From assembly GCA_024291935.2 (NCBI GenBank), contig CM044306.1, forward strand, positions 5,280,501 through 5,344,500: DNA of 64,000 nucleotides, in the 5' to 3' direction. This document shows, in pieces, positions 1 to 9,436 of this stretch (position 1 is its first letter; each line of letters starts with the position of its first letter). A program made the position numbers and the translations under genes. The stretch comes from Okapia johnstoni. Taxonomy: Eukaryota > Chordata > Mammalia > Artiodactyla > Giraffidae. The notes beneath the pieces are model-generated. The model made no database searches. It was not told the origin of the DNA and saw only the letters and a program-made list of their open reading frames with translations.

Positions 1-422
1 CCCAGGGAGGTTGGGGGTGGCCTCTCCCCTTAGTAGCCCCCCTTCCTGCTTTCGCTTCCGATGCCGTGTCCCCAGATCTCATTGGGCTCCACAGCCCTCT
101 CTGGAGGAGCCTGGGCCTTGGCAGCTGATGCCAGCAGCAAACGAGAGAGAGACAGGGATGCAGAAAAGTCATGCTAATGAGACACAGGCCAGGTTTACCA
201 AGAGCATCTCCATGGGAGCCGTGGTCCATGTCAGGATGGGGTTTGTGTTCCTAGCGCTGGTCCCCAGCCCTCCTGTGTGTGGGGCGAGGCGTGGGGGCGG
301 CTGCTGGGGCTGGACCTCAGACAGAGCCCTGAAGGCCACAGGCCAGTCCATCCCAGCTCTGCCTGTGGCCTCTCATGGGCTCCACGCACCCTGAACCGGA
401 AGAAGCATCTCTGGAACTCGCC

Positions 423-600
423 TGGTCCAACCCCTTTTATTGGCAGATGGCGAAACTGAGGCTCAGGGGTTTCAGCTGAGGTCCAGATTTTCTGATGCCA
501 AGTCACTCTGCCTCATTTGATAGCTCTTGGTCTCATTTCTTCCATCTGTAAAATGGGCACAAGGGCTTCACAGATGTCCACTGCCTTCTGTCCAAGTTTA
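423..600. repeat. Degenerate MIR/L2-type ancient repeat
   Basis: The phrases 'aaactgaggctcagggg' and 'catctgtaaaatgggcac' are hallmarks of MIR/L2 relics found in all placental mammals. The copy is diverged and its borders are approximate. The preceding 420 bases are unique GC-rich DNA in which I see no gene or repeat. Confidence 0.4.
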
Positions 601-664
601 ACTCCTAGATGGAGCAAGGTCTGGGTGCTTTAGAATGTTCTTCATGTATCTCTGAGACACTCCC

Positions 665-1012
665 TGCTATGGCTTGAATGCTGCTGCTGCTGCTGCTAAG
701 TCACTTCAGTCATGTCCAACTCTCTGTGACCCCATAGACGGCAGCCCACCAGGCTCCGCCATCCCTGGGATTCTCCAGGCGAGAACACTGGAGTGGGTTG
801 CATTTCCTTCTCCAAAGCATGAAAGTGAAAAGTGAAAGTGAAGTCGCTCAGTTGTGTCCGACTCTTAGCGACCCCATGGATTGCAGCCTACCAGGCTCCT
901 CCGTCCATGGGATTTTCCAGGCAAGAGTACTGGAGTGGGGTGCCATTGCCTTCTCCATGGCTTGACTGATGTCTTCTCAAAGATACACTGAAATCCTAAC
1001 CCTGGTGCTGTG
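665..1012 (+). mobile_element. 5' head of a MaLR/MLT1-like LTR, interrupted by a BOV-A2
   Basis: Once the SINE at 680-956 is removed, the flanks ('tgctatggcttgaa' and 'aaagatacactgaaatcctaac') match the first part of the LTR that begins at 1282. Only about 70 bases of LTR are left, because a Bov-tA follows at 1013. The match continues a few bases upstream of the LTR start, so a local duplication is as likely as two independent LTRs. Confidence 0.45.
680..956 (-). mobile_element. BOV-A2 SINE
   Basis: Two Bov-A monomers are joined by the linker 'gcatgaaagtgaaaagtg', with the (GCT)n head typical of the reverse orientation at 680-697. The element sits in LTR-like sequence. The 9-bp word 'atggcttga' lies just before it (669-677) and directly after it (957-965), which is a target-site duplication left by LINE-driven insertion. 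BOV-A2 is a ruminant-specific non-coding SINE built from the BovB 3' end. Confidence 0.93.
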
Positions 1013-1214
1013 TTTAGTCACTTCAGTTGTGCCCGACTCTTTGTGACCCCACGGACTATAGCTGCTAGGCTCCTCTGTCCATGAGATTGTCCAGTCAAGA
1101 ATACTGGAATGGGTTGCCATGCCGTCCTCCAGGGGATCTTCCTGACCCAGGGATCGAACCCAGGTCTCCCACGTTGCAGGCGGATTCTTAACTGTCTGAG
1201 CCACCAGGGAAACA
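1013..1214 (-). mobile_element. Bov-tA SINE
   Basis: In reverse orientation the element reads from the Bov-A tail ('tttagtcacttcagttgtg') to the tRNA-Glu-like head ('gagccaccaggga'). Bov-tA consists of a tRNA-derived head carrying the RNA polymerase III promoter, fused to a Bov-A monomer, and is mobilised in trans by LINE proteins. This copy carries the non-consensus run 'atgccgtcctcc' in its middle, which recurs in the fragment at 1215-1261. Confidence 0.92.
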
Positions 1215-1261
1215 CAAGAATACTGGAGTGGGCTGCCATGCCGTCCTCCAGGGGCTCTTCC
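1215..1261 (-). repeat. Duplicated internal fragment of the neighbouring Bov-tA
   Basis: About 46 bases repeat the middle of the adjacent SINE (1099-1144) almost exactly. Both share the unusual 'atgccgtcctcc' in place of the family's usual 'attcccttctcc'. The shared variant indicates a local copy of this SINE rather than an independent insertion. Confidence 0.7.
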
Positions 1262-1281
1262 ATTTCTGATACACTCCCTAT

Positions 1282-1704
1282 TGTGGCTTGAACTATGTCC
1301 CTCCGAAGATACACCAATGTCCTAACCGTGGTACTGTGAATTTAACCTTAGTGGGAAATACAGTCTCTTTTTGGTGGGGGAGGAGGGGAATACAGCCTTG
1401 CCAGATGGGATCAAGCGATGGTGAGGTGATCAGAGTAGGCTCCATCCAATATGACCGATACCCAGGGTGAGAGACACGGGGGAAAGACAGGCATGTGATG
1501 CCAATGCAGAGACAGGAGAGAAGCCTTGATAAGCCTCGATATGCTGATGACACCAGGCCCTGGAAGGGGGTGGGTGGGGGAAGGGCTGGCCAGAATCGCC
1601 TTCAGAGAGAGCATGGCCTTCAGAACTGAGAGAGCAGACGCTGCTGTTGCATTAAACCACCTATTGCTGGCGCGTGGTTATGACAGCCCTCAGGAACTAA
1701 TGCA
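1282..1704 (+). mobile_element. MaLR/MLT1-like solo LTR
   Basis: The stretch starts with TG and carries the motif series of this old endogenous-retrovirus-like LTR: 'atgtcctaacc' near the start, 'atccaatatgacc' in the middle, and an end region resembling 'cagccct...aactaatgca' at about 1684-1704. It is strongly diverged. No internal coding region or second LTR is attached, so it looks like a solo LTR. The subfamily is uncertain. Confidence 0.55.
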
Positions 1705-1740
1705 CACCCTCAAAGTGACCTCCCCAAAAAGGCTAGCATC

Positions 1741-1771
1741 TAAAAAATTTTTTTTAATTAAAAAAAAAAAA
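1741..1771. repeat. Poly-T/poly-A low-complexity tract
   Basis: A run of T followed by about a dozen A residues lies directly upstream of the L1 tail fragment. It may be the remnant of an older retroposon tail. Confidence 0.7.
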
Positions 1772-1904
1772 GACCTAGAGGGGTGGGATGGGAAGGGAGG
1801 TGGGAGGGGACATGGGTAAATATGGGTGGTTCATGTTGACGGTTGCTAGAAGCCAACACAATACTGTCAGGCAATCTTCCTTTAAGTAAGTAAATAAATA
1901 ATAA
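1772..1904 (+). mobile_element. Short 3' tail of a ruminant L1
   Basis: The segment 'gggatgggaagggaggtggga' through 'ggttcatgttgacggttgc', ending in TAAA-rich sequence, parallels the 3' end of the L1 at 15899-17415. It is about 130 bases of 3' untranslated sequence with no coding part, that is, a severely 5'-truncated copy. Confidence 0.6.
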
Positions 1905-1914
1905 GGGACTTCCC

Positions 1915-2241
1915 TGGGGGTCCAGTGGTTAAGACTCTGCCCGGCAGTGCAGGGGGTGTGGGTTTGATTCCTGGTTGGGCTTCCCTGTGGCTCAGCTAGT
2001 AAAGAATCTGCCTACAATCCAGGAGACCCGGGTTCGGTCCCTGGGTTGGGAAGATCCCCCGGAGAAGGGAACGGCCACCTACTCCAGTATTCTGGCCTGG
2101 AGAATCCCATGGACTGTATGGTCCACGGGGTCACAAAGAGTTGGACACGACCGAGTGCCTGAATTTCATTTTCTCTCACTTGGGGAACTAAGATCCCAAG
2201 GTGCGTGGCCCAGTCAAAAATTAAAAAATAAATAAAAAAGC
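1915..2241 (+). mobile_element. CHR-type tRNA-derived SINE split by a Bov-tA
   Basis: The head (1915-1976) reads 'gggacttccctgggggtcc' with a B-box-like 'gggtttgattcctgg'. The sequence resumes at about 2179 with 'ggggaactaagatccc' and an A-rich TAAATAAA tail. The centre holds a complete Bov-tA, so the CHR copy is older. Confidence 0.8.
1977..2158 (+). mobile_element. Bov-tA SINE nested in a CHR SINE
   Basis: The copy runs from 'gggcttccctgtggctcag' to 'ttggacacgaccgagtg'. Short 'ttggg' words at both junctions may be all that is left of the target duplication. Confidence 0.9.
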
Positions 2242-2922
2242 TAGCATGTAGCAGAGCCCCTGACTCTATGGAGTTTTCACAGCCGCTCCCTCAGAGAAGT
2301 GAGCCCCTCCTTTCTGCTCACTGAGCCACCGCGGGAAGCCACTGGGGTCCCCCCCCCGTCTTCTGCCGCGAGGGCCTATGTCTCAGCCGTTTCTGCGCCC
2401 TCTGTCCCTTCCCTGGCAGCTGGCACAGAACAGAAACCCACCACCGAACGGAGAAAGAGTGGAAGCAGGTCTCCGGTTTCCAGAGGCTTCTGCTATAATC
2501 TCTGACCACCCTGCCTCCAACGCATCATGTCTGATCCTTGATGTCACCCCTCCACGTGCCCCCCTGACCCCAGCCTCGTGCCAGCTGCCCCGCGGCAGGG
2601 CCCCGGCTCCACTGATGGTGACTGACCACACCCCGCATGCCAGGAAGCCCAGGGCGGCAGGACTGGCGTGTTGGCAGGAGGCAGTGGAGTGACGGACAGC
2701 CCCACATGGCCTTTCCAACTCATTCCCCAGAAGCCCAGCCTTTCTGGGAAGGAGAGCGGGGTGGCCCCCACCCCAGCCACCCACACATGCGGTGCCCCCC
2801 TTCCTTTGTCCTTCCTGGGACCAAAGCCCCAGCCTCCCCCTGGTGACCGGGGCCCAGCCATGGGGAGGACGTTTAGCTCTCCCGGGCTCAGGAAGCAGAT
2901 ATGATGTTCCTTGAACTCCCCA
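2242..2922. other. Unique GC-rich DNA, no feature seen
   Basis: No repeat family or exon-like block is recognisable. Open frames on both strands here are explained by high GC and are not supported by conserved protein motifs. Confidence 0.5.
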
Positions 2923-2933
2923 TTTTCCTGCAG

Positions 2934-3140
2934 CGTTTAGTCGCTTCAGTTGTGTCCAACTCTTTGCAACCCCGTGGACTGTAGCCCACGAGGATCCACT
3001 CTCTCTGAAGCTCTCCAGGCAACAATACTGGAGTGGGGAGCCATTCCCTTCTCCAGGGGACCTTCCTGATCCAGGGATTGAACCTGTGTCTCCTGCATTG
3101 GCAGGCAGATTCTTTACCACTGAGCCACCAGGGAAGCCCC
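2934..3140 (-). mobile_element. Bov-tA SINE with 11-bp target duplication
   Basis: This reverse-orientation copy is flanked by 'ttttcctgcag' at 2923-2933 and again at 3141-3151. Its middle (about 2985-3015) is unusually diverged for the family. Confidence 0.93.
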
Positions 3141-3151
3141 TTTTCCTGCAG

Positions 3152-4430
3152 GGAAGCCCCCAACTAGAGACAGTGATCTAGGAGTCGCATCCTTACTGCC
3201 CTCTCCCCTCTGGCTCGACTCCCCACCCCGACCCAGCCAGGGTCCCACATCCCCAGAGTCAGCCTCCGTCCACGGTTACAAGGACCAGGTGTTTCCATGT
3301 GTGATCCCTGAGCCCACGCAGACACGACAATCCCGTTGCACAGACAGCAAAACTGACGCTCCGAGTCATGAAGTGTCTTAGCCCAGGCCACACAGACGGT
3401 CAGTGCAGGCAGTGGGACTGGAAAGCAAGGTGGTCTATCTGCAAAGTCCACACCCCCTCTACCGTGACACCTGAAGCAGGCTGCAGCGGTGAGGGAACCA
3501 AGTCTGGGCACTCTGTCGGTGACCATCCATGAGTCCCAGGGAGGCAGGGATGAGAGTCACAGCTCCTGCCATGAACACACAGCTCCTGTGGACGTGGGCC
3601 GGACTGCAAAACTGTCACACACGGCACGTGGTTGGGGCGATCAAGAGACCCACTTCCCCAGGACCTGTGTGACCTCACGCAGGCGGGGCTAGATGTTCAG
3701 ACCTCAGTCTCCCTTTGGGTCATGGCCAGGGTCATCTCTGCCCATTGTTCCCTGGGGGGCCGAGGTGTCATTGAGGGCTGGCTCTTGAGAGAGGAATTCA
3801 GGATGGCCAAGGGTCTTGTCCCCAGCAGGGTGAGACCCAGGAGAGGTGCTCTTAGCGAGCTGACATGGGAGAGGGTGGGCTCTAGAAGTGGCCCTCCAAG
3901 GGCTGAGGCCAGGAGGGTCCCAGGAGACCTCAGCCATGCCCGGGAGTGGGGAGCAGAGGGCCACCCGGGAGCTGTGGCTTGGCGGTGGGTAAACCCAGTG
4001 TGGGAAAGGGGGTGGGTTTACAGGAAGGCTACCAGTTACCGGAAAGGACAATAAATTAATAGAATAGGGCTGTTTGGCTGGTGACAAGGGATAAAACATA
4101 TGGTCCAAAAAAGCCCCATGTGAGCCTGTCACAAGGATGAATGAGAAGGCGAGACGGGGAAGGAGCCGGGAAGAGGCTCACGGAGGCCAAGGAGGCATGG
4201 GCCCCCGACCTTCCTGTCTCCCCTCCTGACTCTCACCACCCCCTTCGCTTCCCTCAACTCAACACACAGCATCATGCCCAGAGCATCCTCTCCAGACACC
4301 CCGTCCTGTCCTAGAACCTGCTCCTCTCTGCTTTCACTGGCCCCTCTACCCAACTCCCCGCTAGAGGTTTTGTGCCATGGATGCCCATCCCACACAGACT
4401 CTCTTGTTCTCAGTTGTAATCCAGGGTATG
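3152..4430. other. Mostly unique DNA with an L2/MIR-like patch
   Basis: About 3290-3450 resembles a diverged L2/MIR relic ('cagcaaaactgacgctccgag', 'gcccaggccacacag'). The remainder shows no recognisable gene or repeat. Confidence 0.4.
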
Positions 4431-4439
4431 CATTTCATT

Positions 4440-4935
4440 CATTTGTCCCTTCACTGAACTTGCTAATTCAGCAAGTTTTATTGAGCACCTACTATGTGCA
4501 GGAGGGGCACAATGAGCCAGAAGAACACCTCTGCCCTCCGGCTGCTCACAGGCTCACGGGGAGATGGCCAAGCCCTGTGACGGTGGAGGGAAGCCCGTGA
4601 CACTTGGCCGGGCCTGGAGGGACCATCAGGAAAGGTGGGACCTGCATCAGGCCAAGGAAGGCTGTCTCGGGCAGAGGGTGGGGTGTGCAGAAGCCAGGAA
4701 GCGTGAGGCAGCAGTGGCTTTTGGGGACTTCAGGTGTTTCCGCACGATGGGGATGGAGGTGCAGGATGGTGGCTGCCGGGCATGAGAACGGAAGCGCGGC
4801 TGGCCCAGTGGCCACAGGAGCAGTCTGCAGGCTAAACTCGGTTTCAAGCCCTGGCTTCTCCAGTTAGGAGCTCCACAAACTTGGACAAGTCACTTAAGCA
4901 TTCTGAGCTGATTTCTTCATTGGAGGAGAACAAGG
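4440..4935. repeat. Ancient mammalian repeat fragments
   Basis: 'ttattgagcacctactatgt' at about 4471-4500 is a signature of an old L2-type repeat. 'cttggacaagtcacttaagc' at about 4880-4905 resembles the core of a MIR SINE. Unique GC-rich DNA lies between them. Confidence 0.45.
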
Positions 4936-5738
4936 TGAAGATCATAGCTCCTGCCTCGCAGAACCGGGGTAAGGAAAACATGAGAAAATGCAGAGGCATC
5001 TCCTAGCTGGGTTTCTGAATACATGATTTGGGAGGGTCGGGGTCTCAGAGAATAAAGGGGCTTATGGATTGTGCTCAGTGGTTTGGGTGTCAGTTTCTGA
5101 GTGTGCGTGTTGTGTGTATCTGTGCACACATGCGTGCATCCTGGGGGCTTGTTAGGGTGGCAGGATCAGCCCAAGATCCATCTCTAGCCTCTCCTAAGTC
5201 TAGTCCCGTTTTGTTCCCTGGATCCCAGAGGAGACAAAGAAGCTGGGGATGGTGTGGAACAAGCCTTAAAAAGGATAGAGTGAAGGACACACACCTCCTC
5301 GGCACAGACCGTCTCAAGGTCATGATTCATCTCACCAACCCTCCCGCTCCGCAAACACCAATTACAGGAAAGGCCCCAGAACACAAAGATGGACACGTGG
5401 CCCACCGGGAGCCCCTGCAGGCTGGCTGGAGAGATAGCATTCAGATGGGTGAGGCGTCTCGGAGTACCGCAAGCCGTGGGCATGGGGGCCAGGTCCTGGG
5501 GGCGGAGGGGGGTGCTGGGGATTACTGGGGCAGTCAGGGATCCTTGTGAGTCATTCTCTCACGGGTGAGTCCAGCGGCTCTGGACTGTCTCCTCTGCACT
5601 GGTCACCATGCGGCACCCTGGGACAGAGTGGGGATCAAGACCACGCAGCCTCGGAGCTCATGAAGTGACAGCTGCAGTGTTCTCTGCCCTTCCTGCAGGA
5701 CAGGGATGGAAGATAAAAGCAGATGCCAAGAGTCCATC
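4936..5738. other. Unique DNA with a short GT-rich run
   Basis: A degenerate GT/CA-alternating run lies at about 5098-5140. Nothing else is recognisable and no supported gene is present. Confidence 0.45.
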
Positions 5739-5889
5739 GGGGCAACTTCCCCAATGCATGGGGCCCAGGTTCAACCCCTGTTCAGGGAATTAAATCCCAC
5801 ATGCCACAACTAAGAGTTTGCATGCTACAACTAAAGATATGACCATGACTAAGACCCAGCACAACCAAATAAATTAATATTTTTTTAAA
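5739..5889 (+). mobile_element. CHR-like tRNA-derived SINE with 11-bp target duplication
   Basis: 'aagagtccatc' precedes it (5728-5738) and follows it (5890-5900). The body has 'gttcaacccctg', 'aaatcccacatgcc' and repeated 'caacta' units typical of the CHR class, then an AT-rich tail. The head is diverged. Confidence 0.82.
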
Positions 5890-5939
5890 AAGAGTCCATC
5901 AGGGGCTGCTGCTGGGGATTCCAGGGAGAGACGATCTCC

Positions 5940-6065
5940 GTGGAGCAATACCTCCTTCTGGAGACTTCACTGTCTTTCATTTCTGGGGGAAAAGTACTTC
6001 CCGGCCCAGAGAGAGAGAGGACGCTGAGAAGAGAGGGGCTGCTTTAGCTTGGACCCTGGTGGTGG
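5940..6065. repeat. Sequence repeated in diverged form at 8555-8815
   Basis: 'tccttctggagacttcac', 'gggggaaaagtactt' and 'ggggctgctttagctt' recur in the same order near 8560-8815 ('tccttcggggagacttgac', 'agggagaaaatattt', 'agggctggattagctt'). The family was not recognised. It may be an old repeat or a local duplication. Confidence 0.5.
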
Positions 6066-6402
6066 TGAAACTGAGCAGGATGCGGTGGGGTTCCTGGGCA
6101 TGGAAGCTGGAAGCCTTTCCGCGTCCCCTGTTCCTTGTTTGTAGGGAACCGACTCCACATTATTCCCTGAGTCCCACAGAGAGGATTCCAACGGTGAGTG
6201 ATCAGGGAAGGGCGCGGATGCAGAGACAAGGAAGGAGCAGCCAAGAACAACAGTGCAGTTTTGGGGCAGGTCTGGTCTGTCTCATCTGGGTCTGTCTCAA
6301 GGGATACACACAACAGTATCTTTGAGCCCTTTACAGAACTGAAACCCCCAACAAGTGGAAGATGTCAGCGATCTTCATTCCAGGGAAGACTGGTACTCAT
6401 GG
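6066..6402. other. Unique DNA
   Basis: I see no repeat, exon or regulatory structure that can be supported. Confidence 0.4.
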
Positions 6403-6597
6403 TCAGTCACTAAGTCGAGTCCTACTCTTTGCAACCTGCAGCCAGCCCGCCAGGCTCCTCTGTGCATGGGATTTCCCAGGCAAGAATACTGCAGTGGGTT
6501 GCCATTTCCTTCCACTGGGGATCTTCCCAATCCCGGGACTAAACCCGTGTCTCCTGCACTGGAGGAAGATTCTTTACTACTGAGCAACCAGGGAAGC
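6403..6597 (-). mobile_element. Bov-tA SINE
   Basis: Full-length reverse-orientation copy ('agtcactaagtcgagtcc' to 'aaccagggaagc'). 'agggaag' occurs on both sides and may be the remains of a target duplication. Confidence 0.88.
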
Positions 6598-6639
6598 AGG
6601 GAAGAGCCCCTGAGGCCAGATGAAAGAAGCACAGACTCT

Positions 6640-6850
6640 GCACACACCCCAATCTTCCCAGCAACTCCAGCCTTGAACCACCACTATAAAACCCCTCACC
6701 AATCCCTCTGGGTTGGGATACATAGTTTTTGAGTCCGCTGTGTCCCCCTCTGTCTGGCAAAGCAATAAGGCTATGCTTTTCTGCTTCGCCCCAGACTCTG
6801 TCTCCGAGATTAGATTTGGCGCCAGTACACAGAGGTCAAGCTTTCAGCAT
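6640..6850 (+). mobile_element. Probable endogenous retrovirus LTR 3' portion
   Basis: A TATA-like 'actataaaac' at 6682-6691 is followed about 75 bases later by a polyadenylation-like 'agcaataagg' (6761-6770), then a CT-rich stretch and 'tggcgcc' at 6817-6823, similar to retroviral U5/primer-site sequence. The order fits a U3-R-U5 LTR. The 5' border is unclear, the family is unassigned, and no gag, pol or env remnant is attached. Confidence 0.42.
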
Positions 6851-7239
6851 TAGTCGCTGTCGGGGCGAGAGAAGTATGGGGACTCGGGAGCTATTCTGGA
6901 GGCAGATGGAGAAGGTTCCTTGTTAGATCGGAGGTGGGGCTTGTCCGAGGCAGAAGGTCAGCGGTGATGGTTCCTGAGACCCCAACCCTGGAGGAGGAGA
7001 TGGTTTGGGGGAAGATGCTGAGTCTAGTTCTAGGTGCACGTGGGTGTCCAGGTGGTGTCCCAGTCTGGGATCCGGGGCTGGAGAAGGGGCCATCGAGGAT
7101 GCGTCAGACAGAAAGGGGAGAGGCAGGGGTTCTGACCCCACTGAGCATAGCCCCAAAGCCTCAGGGGGCTCTTCGCGTGCTCTGGGTCCCACGGCCCCCT
7201 TGACGGTCTGGGCACATGCAGAGAGAGCACAGACTCGTG

Positions 7240-7440
7240 TGAAGTGCCCACCTCATGCCAGGCTGTCCCAGAGCCTCCGAGGCCCGTTTCACCACGTCCG
7301 CGCGGCAGCCCTTCAAGGTCATCGCCGCCCTTCCAACAGGCGGGGAAGCAGCAGTGAGGCTGAGGGTCTGCCTGAAGTCACGCGGGCGTGAGCGGCAGAG
7401 GCAGGACTCACACCCATGCTTGGCCGAGTCCAACGCCCAG
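7240..7440. repeat. Degenerate L2/MIR-like repeat
   Basis: The order 'tgccaggctgtcccagagcc', 'aacaggcggggaagcagcag', 'ctgcctgaagtcacgc' follows the layout of L2/MIR 3' relics, but with many changes. The flank from 6851 to 7239 is unique and GC-rich with no feature. Confidence 0.4.
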
Positions 7441-7519
7441 ACCGGGTCCCAAGGCAGCTCCCGGTGAACAGGGGCTGTCTACGTTGTTCTCCCAGAAGGG
7501 TTTTAGAATCAGGTGGTGA

Positions 7520-7725
7520 GCCACCCCTGGTGGCTCAGCGGTATAGAATTCGTCTGCCAATGAAGGAGACCTGAGTTTGATCCCTGGGTCGAGAAGATCC
7601 CCTGGAGGAGGGCATGGCAACCCACTTCAGGACTCTTGCCTGGGAAATGCCAGGGACAGAGGAGCCTGGTGGGCTGCAGTCCATGGGGATGCAAAGAATC
7701 AGGCACGACTTAGCAACTAAACAAC
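7520..7725 (+). mobile_element. Bov-tA SINE
   Basis: The copy runs from 'ccacccctggtggctcagc' to 'caggcacgacttagcaac' and is complete but moderately diverged. Confidence 0.92.
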
Positions 7726-8265
7726 AGCTGAGCACTAGCCCTCCCAGAAGGGCAGAGCTTAGGGGCTCACAGCCCCAGGACCTCCCAGCTGCCAGGCGCC
7801 TATGGCATCACCCCTCTTCTTCCAGAAGAGTCCAGGGGAAGGGCCCCAGTGGGGATGGCAGGGGCCTCTCTGTCTGTCCCCACGCCGTCCCGCTCTGTCT
7901 CCCTCTGTGGCTGTGTCCGCCCATCCCCACCCCTCCCCCGCGTCTGTTGACTCCTGGACGCTGCAGAGCCACCATCCGCAACGGCAGGTCAATCTCTCCA
8001 TGGCTCATCCACTCAAAACACATCATTTATCCCCTCAAGGTCGAAGCGTTTATTTCCGGGTGAGAAGAGGGCTAAGAGAAGAGTCCCTCCGGCCATGCCC
8101 TGTCCCAGATAACATACGGACAGGCCAGTACATCCACCTGCTTTGCGCCGAGGCACAGGCGCAGAAGGGGGCAGCTGAAGGGGCGCCTCACCCTTGCGCC
8201 TCTGCCTCCTCTGGGGCCCCTGAACTCTCCCCAACTTCTGCAGCCCCCTCGGGTGGCTCCCTCTC
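7726..8265. other. Unique GC-rich DNA
   Basis: The stretch is C-rich with several CCCC runs. I see no repeat and no supported gene. Confidence 0.4.
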
Positions 8266-8476
8266 GTGTGTGTGTTAGTGGCTCAGTCGGGTCTGACTCT
8301 TTGAGACCCCAGGGACTGTAGCCCACCAGACTCCTCTGTCCATGGGATTCTCCAGGCAGGAATACTGGAGTGGGTTGCCATTCCCTCCTCCAGGGGATCT
8401 TCCTGACCCAGGGATGGAACCCACGTCTCTTGCATTGCAGGCAGATTCTTTACTGTCTGAGCCCCCTGGGAAGCCC
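8266..8476 (-). mobile_element. Bov-tA SINE
   Basis: Reverse-orientation copy from 'gtgtgtgttagtggctcag' to 'ccctgggaagccc'. A short 'ccctctc' on both sides suggests a target duplication. Confidence 0.92.
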
Positions 8477-8554
8477 TCTCATCTCGTGGACCCTGAGTAT
8501 TTCTTTTCTCTGTCTTTCTTGAGTCTTCTTATATACTTTTGACCACTGAAGCCT

Positions 8555-8815
8555 TCTGTATGTATCTCCTTCGGGGAGACTTGACTCTCTTTTTATTTTT
8601 AATTTTCTGTCATTGCTGTTGTCCCCCACACAGCTCGTGGGATCTTAGTCCCCCGACCAGGGATCAAATCCGTGGCCCCCTGCAGTGAAAGCCAGACTGG
8701 ACTGCCAGAGAAGCCCCTTGGCTGTCTTTTTAGTCGTAGGGAGAAAATATTTCTCAGTCCAGAAGAAAGATGATTCCGGGGAGAGGAGGGCTGGATTAGC
8801 TTGTATTGAAAAGCA
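8555..8815. repeat. Second copy of the 5940-6065 sequence, interrupted by a CHR SINE
   Basis: The two flanks of the CHR insertion at 8590-8718 rejoin into a sequence that matches 5940-6065 in order and orientation. Confidence 0.48.
8590..8718 (-). mobile_element. CHR-type SINE
   Basis: In reverse orientation it has 'gggatcttagtcccccgac', 'cagggatcaaatcc' and 'ccagagaagcccc', with the A-rich tail appearing as T-rich DNA at the left edge. 'ct(c/g)tctttttag/at' words at both edges look like a target duplication. Confidence 0.82.
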
Positions 8816-9109
8816 CTTACGAGCTGGCAGCAGGGTGCCCTGTTAATGAGTGACCGGGATGGAGGCCCTGAGGTTTAGCAGAGGGCAGACCGTGCTGGAT
8901 GAGGAGGGATTGCCTTTGGCCCGCTGCCACCGCTGGGAGCTGGAGGCTTTGGAAAATCCACTCCAGCTCCTCAGGCCTTGATTTTCTAGTCGGAAACTGG
9001 GGGGAGCTGCGTCCAGAGGAAGGGCGGTGCGGTCCTAAACAGGACAGCTTAGGGAGCCCACTTAGAGAAGGCTGTTAATATACGAGAGCCAGGTGGGCTG
9101 GGGTACTTG

Positions 9110-9230
9110 GGTGAACAGGGTCCCCCTCGCAGCCAAATTCACGGCCACCGGAACCTCAGAACGCGGCCTTCACTTGGAAATAGGGTCTCTGCAGATGGAA
9201 TTAGGTGAGATGCGGTCACACTAGAGTAAT
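9110..9230 (+). mobile_element. MaLR/MLT1-like LTR fragment
   Basis: 'cacttggaaatagggtctct' and 'gcagatggaattaggtgaga' are characteristic of this LTR class. A Bov-tA abuts on the right. I cannot follow the LTR beyond the SINE. 8816-9109 is unique. Confidence 0.55.
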
Positions 9231-9436
9231 TCGTGCGTGCTAAGTCGCTTCAGTCGTGTCCAACTCTTTTTGACCCCCATGGACTGTAGCCCGCCAGGCT
9301 CCTCTGTCCATGGGATTCTCCAGGCAAGAATACTGGAGTGGGCTGCCGTTTCCTTCTCCAGGGGATCTTCCCAACCCAAGGATCAAACCAGGGTCTCCTG
9401 CACTGCAGGCAGACTCTTTACCATCTGGACCATGGG
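9231..9436 (-). mobile_element. Bov-tA SINE
   Basis: Reverse-orientation copy close to consensus ('gtgctaagtcgcttcag' to 'ttaccatctggacc'), inserted at the edge of an LTR remnant. Confidence 0.92.

Noticed and set aside
2383..3120. Reverse frame of 245 codons
   Set aside because: Its N-terminal part is translated Bov-tA SINE and the remainder has no recognisable domain.
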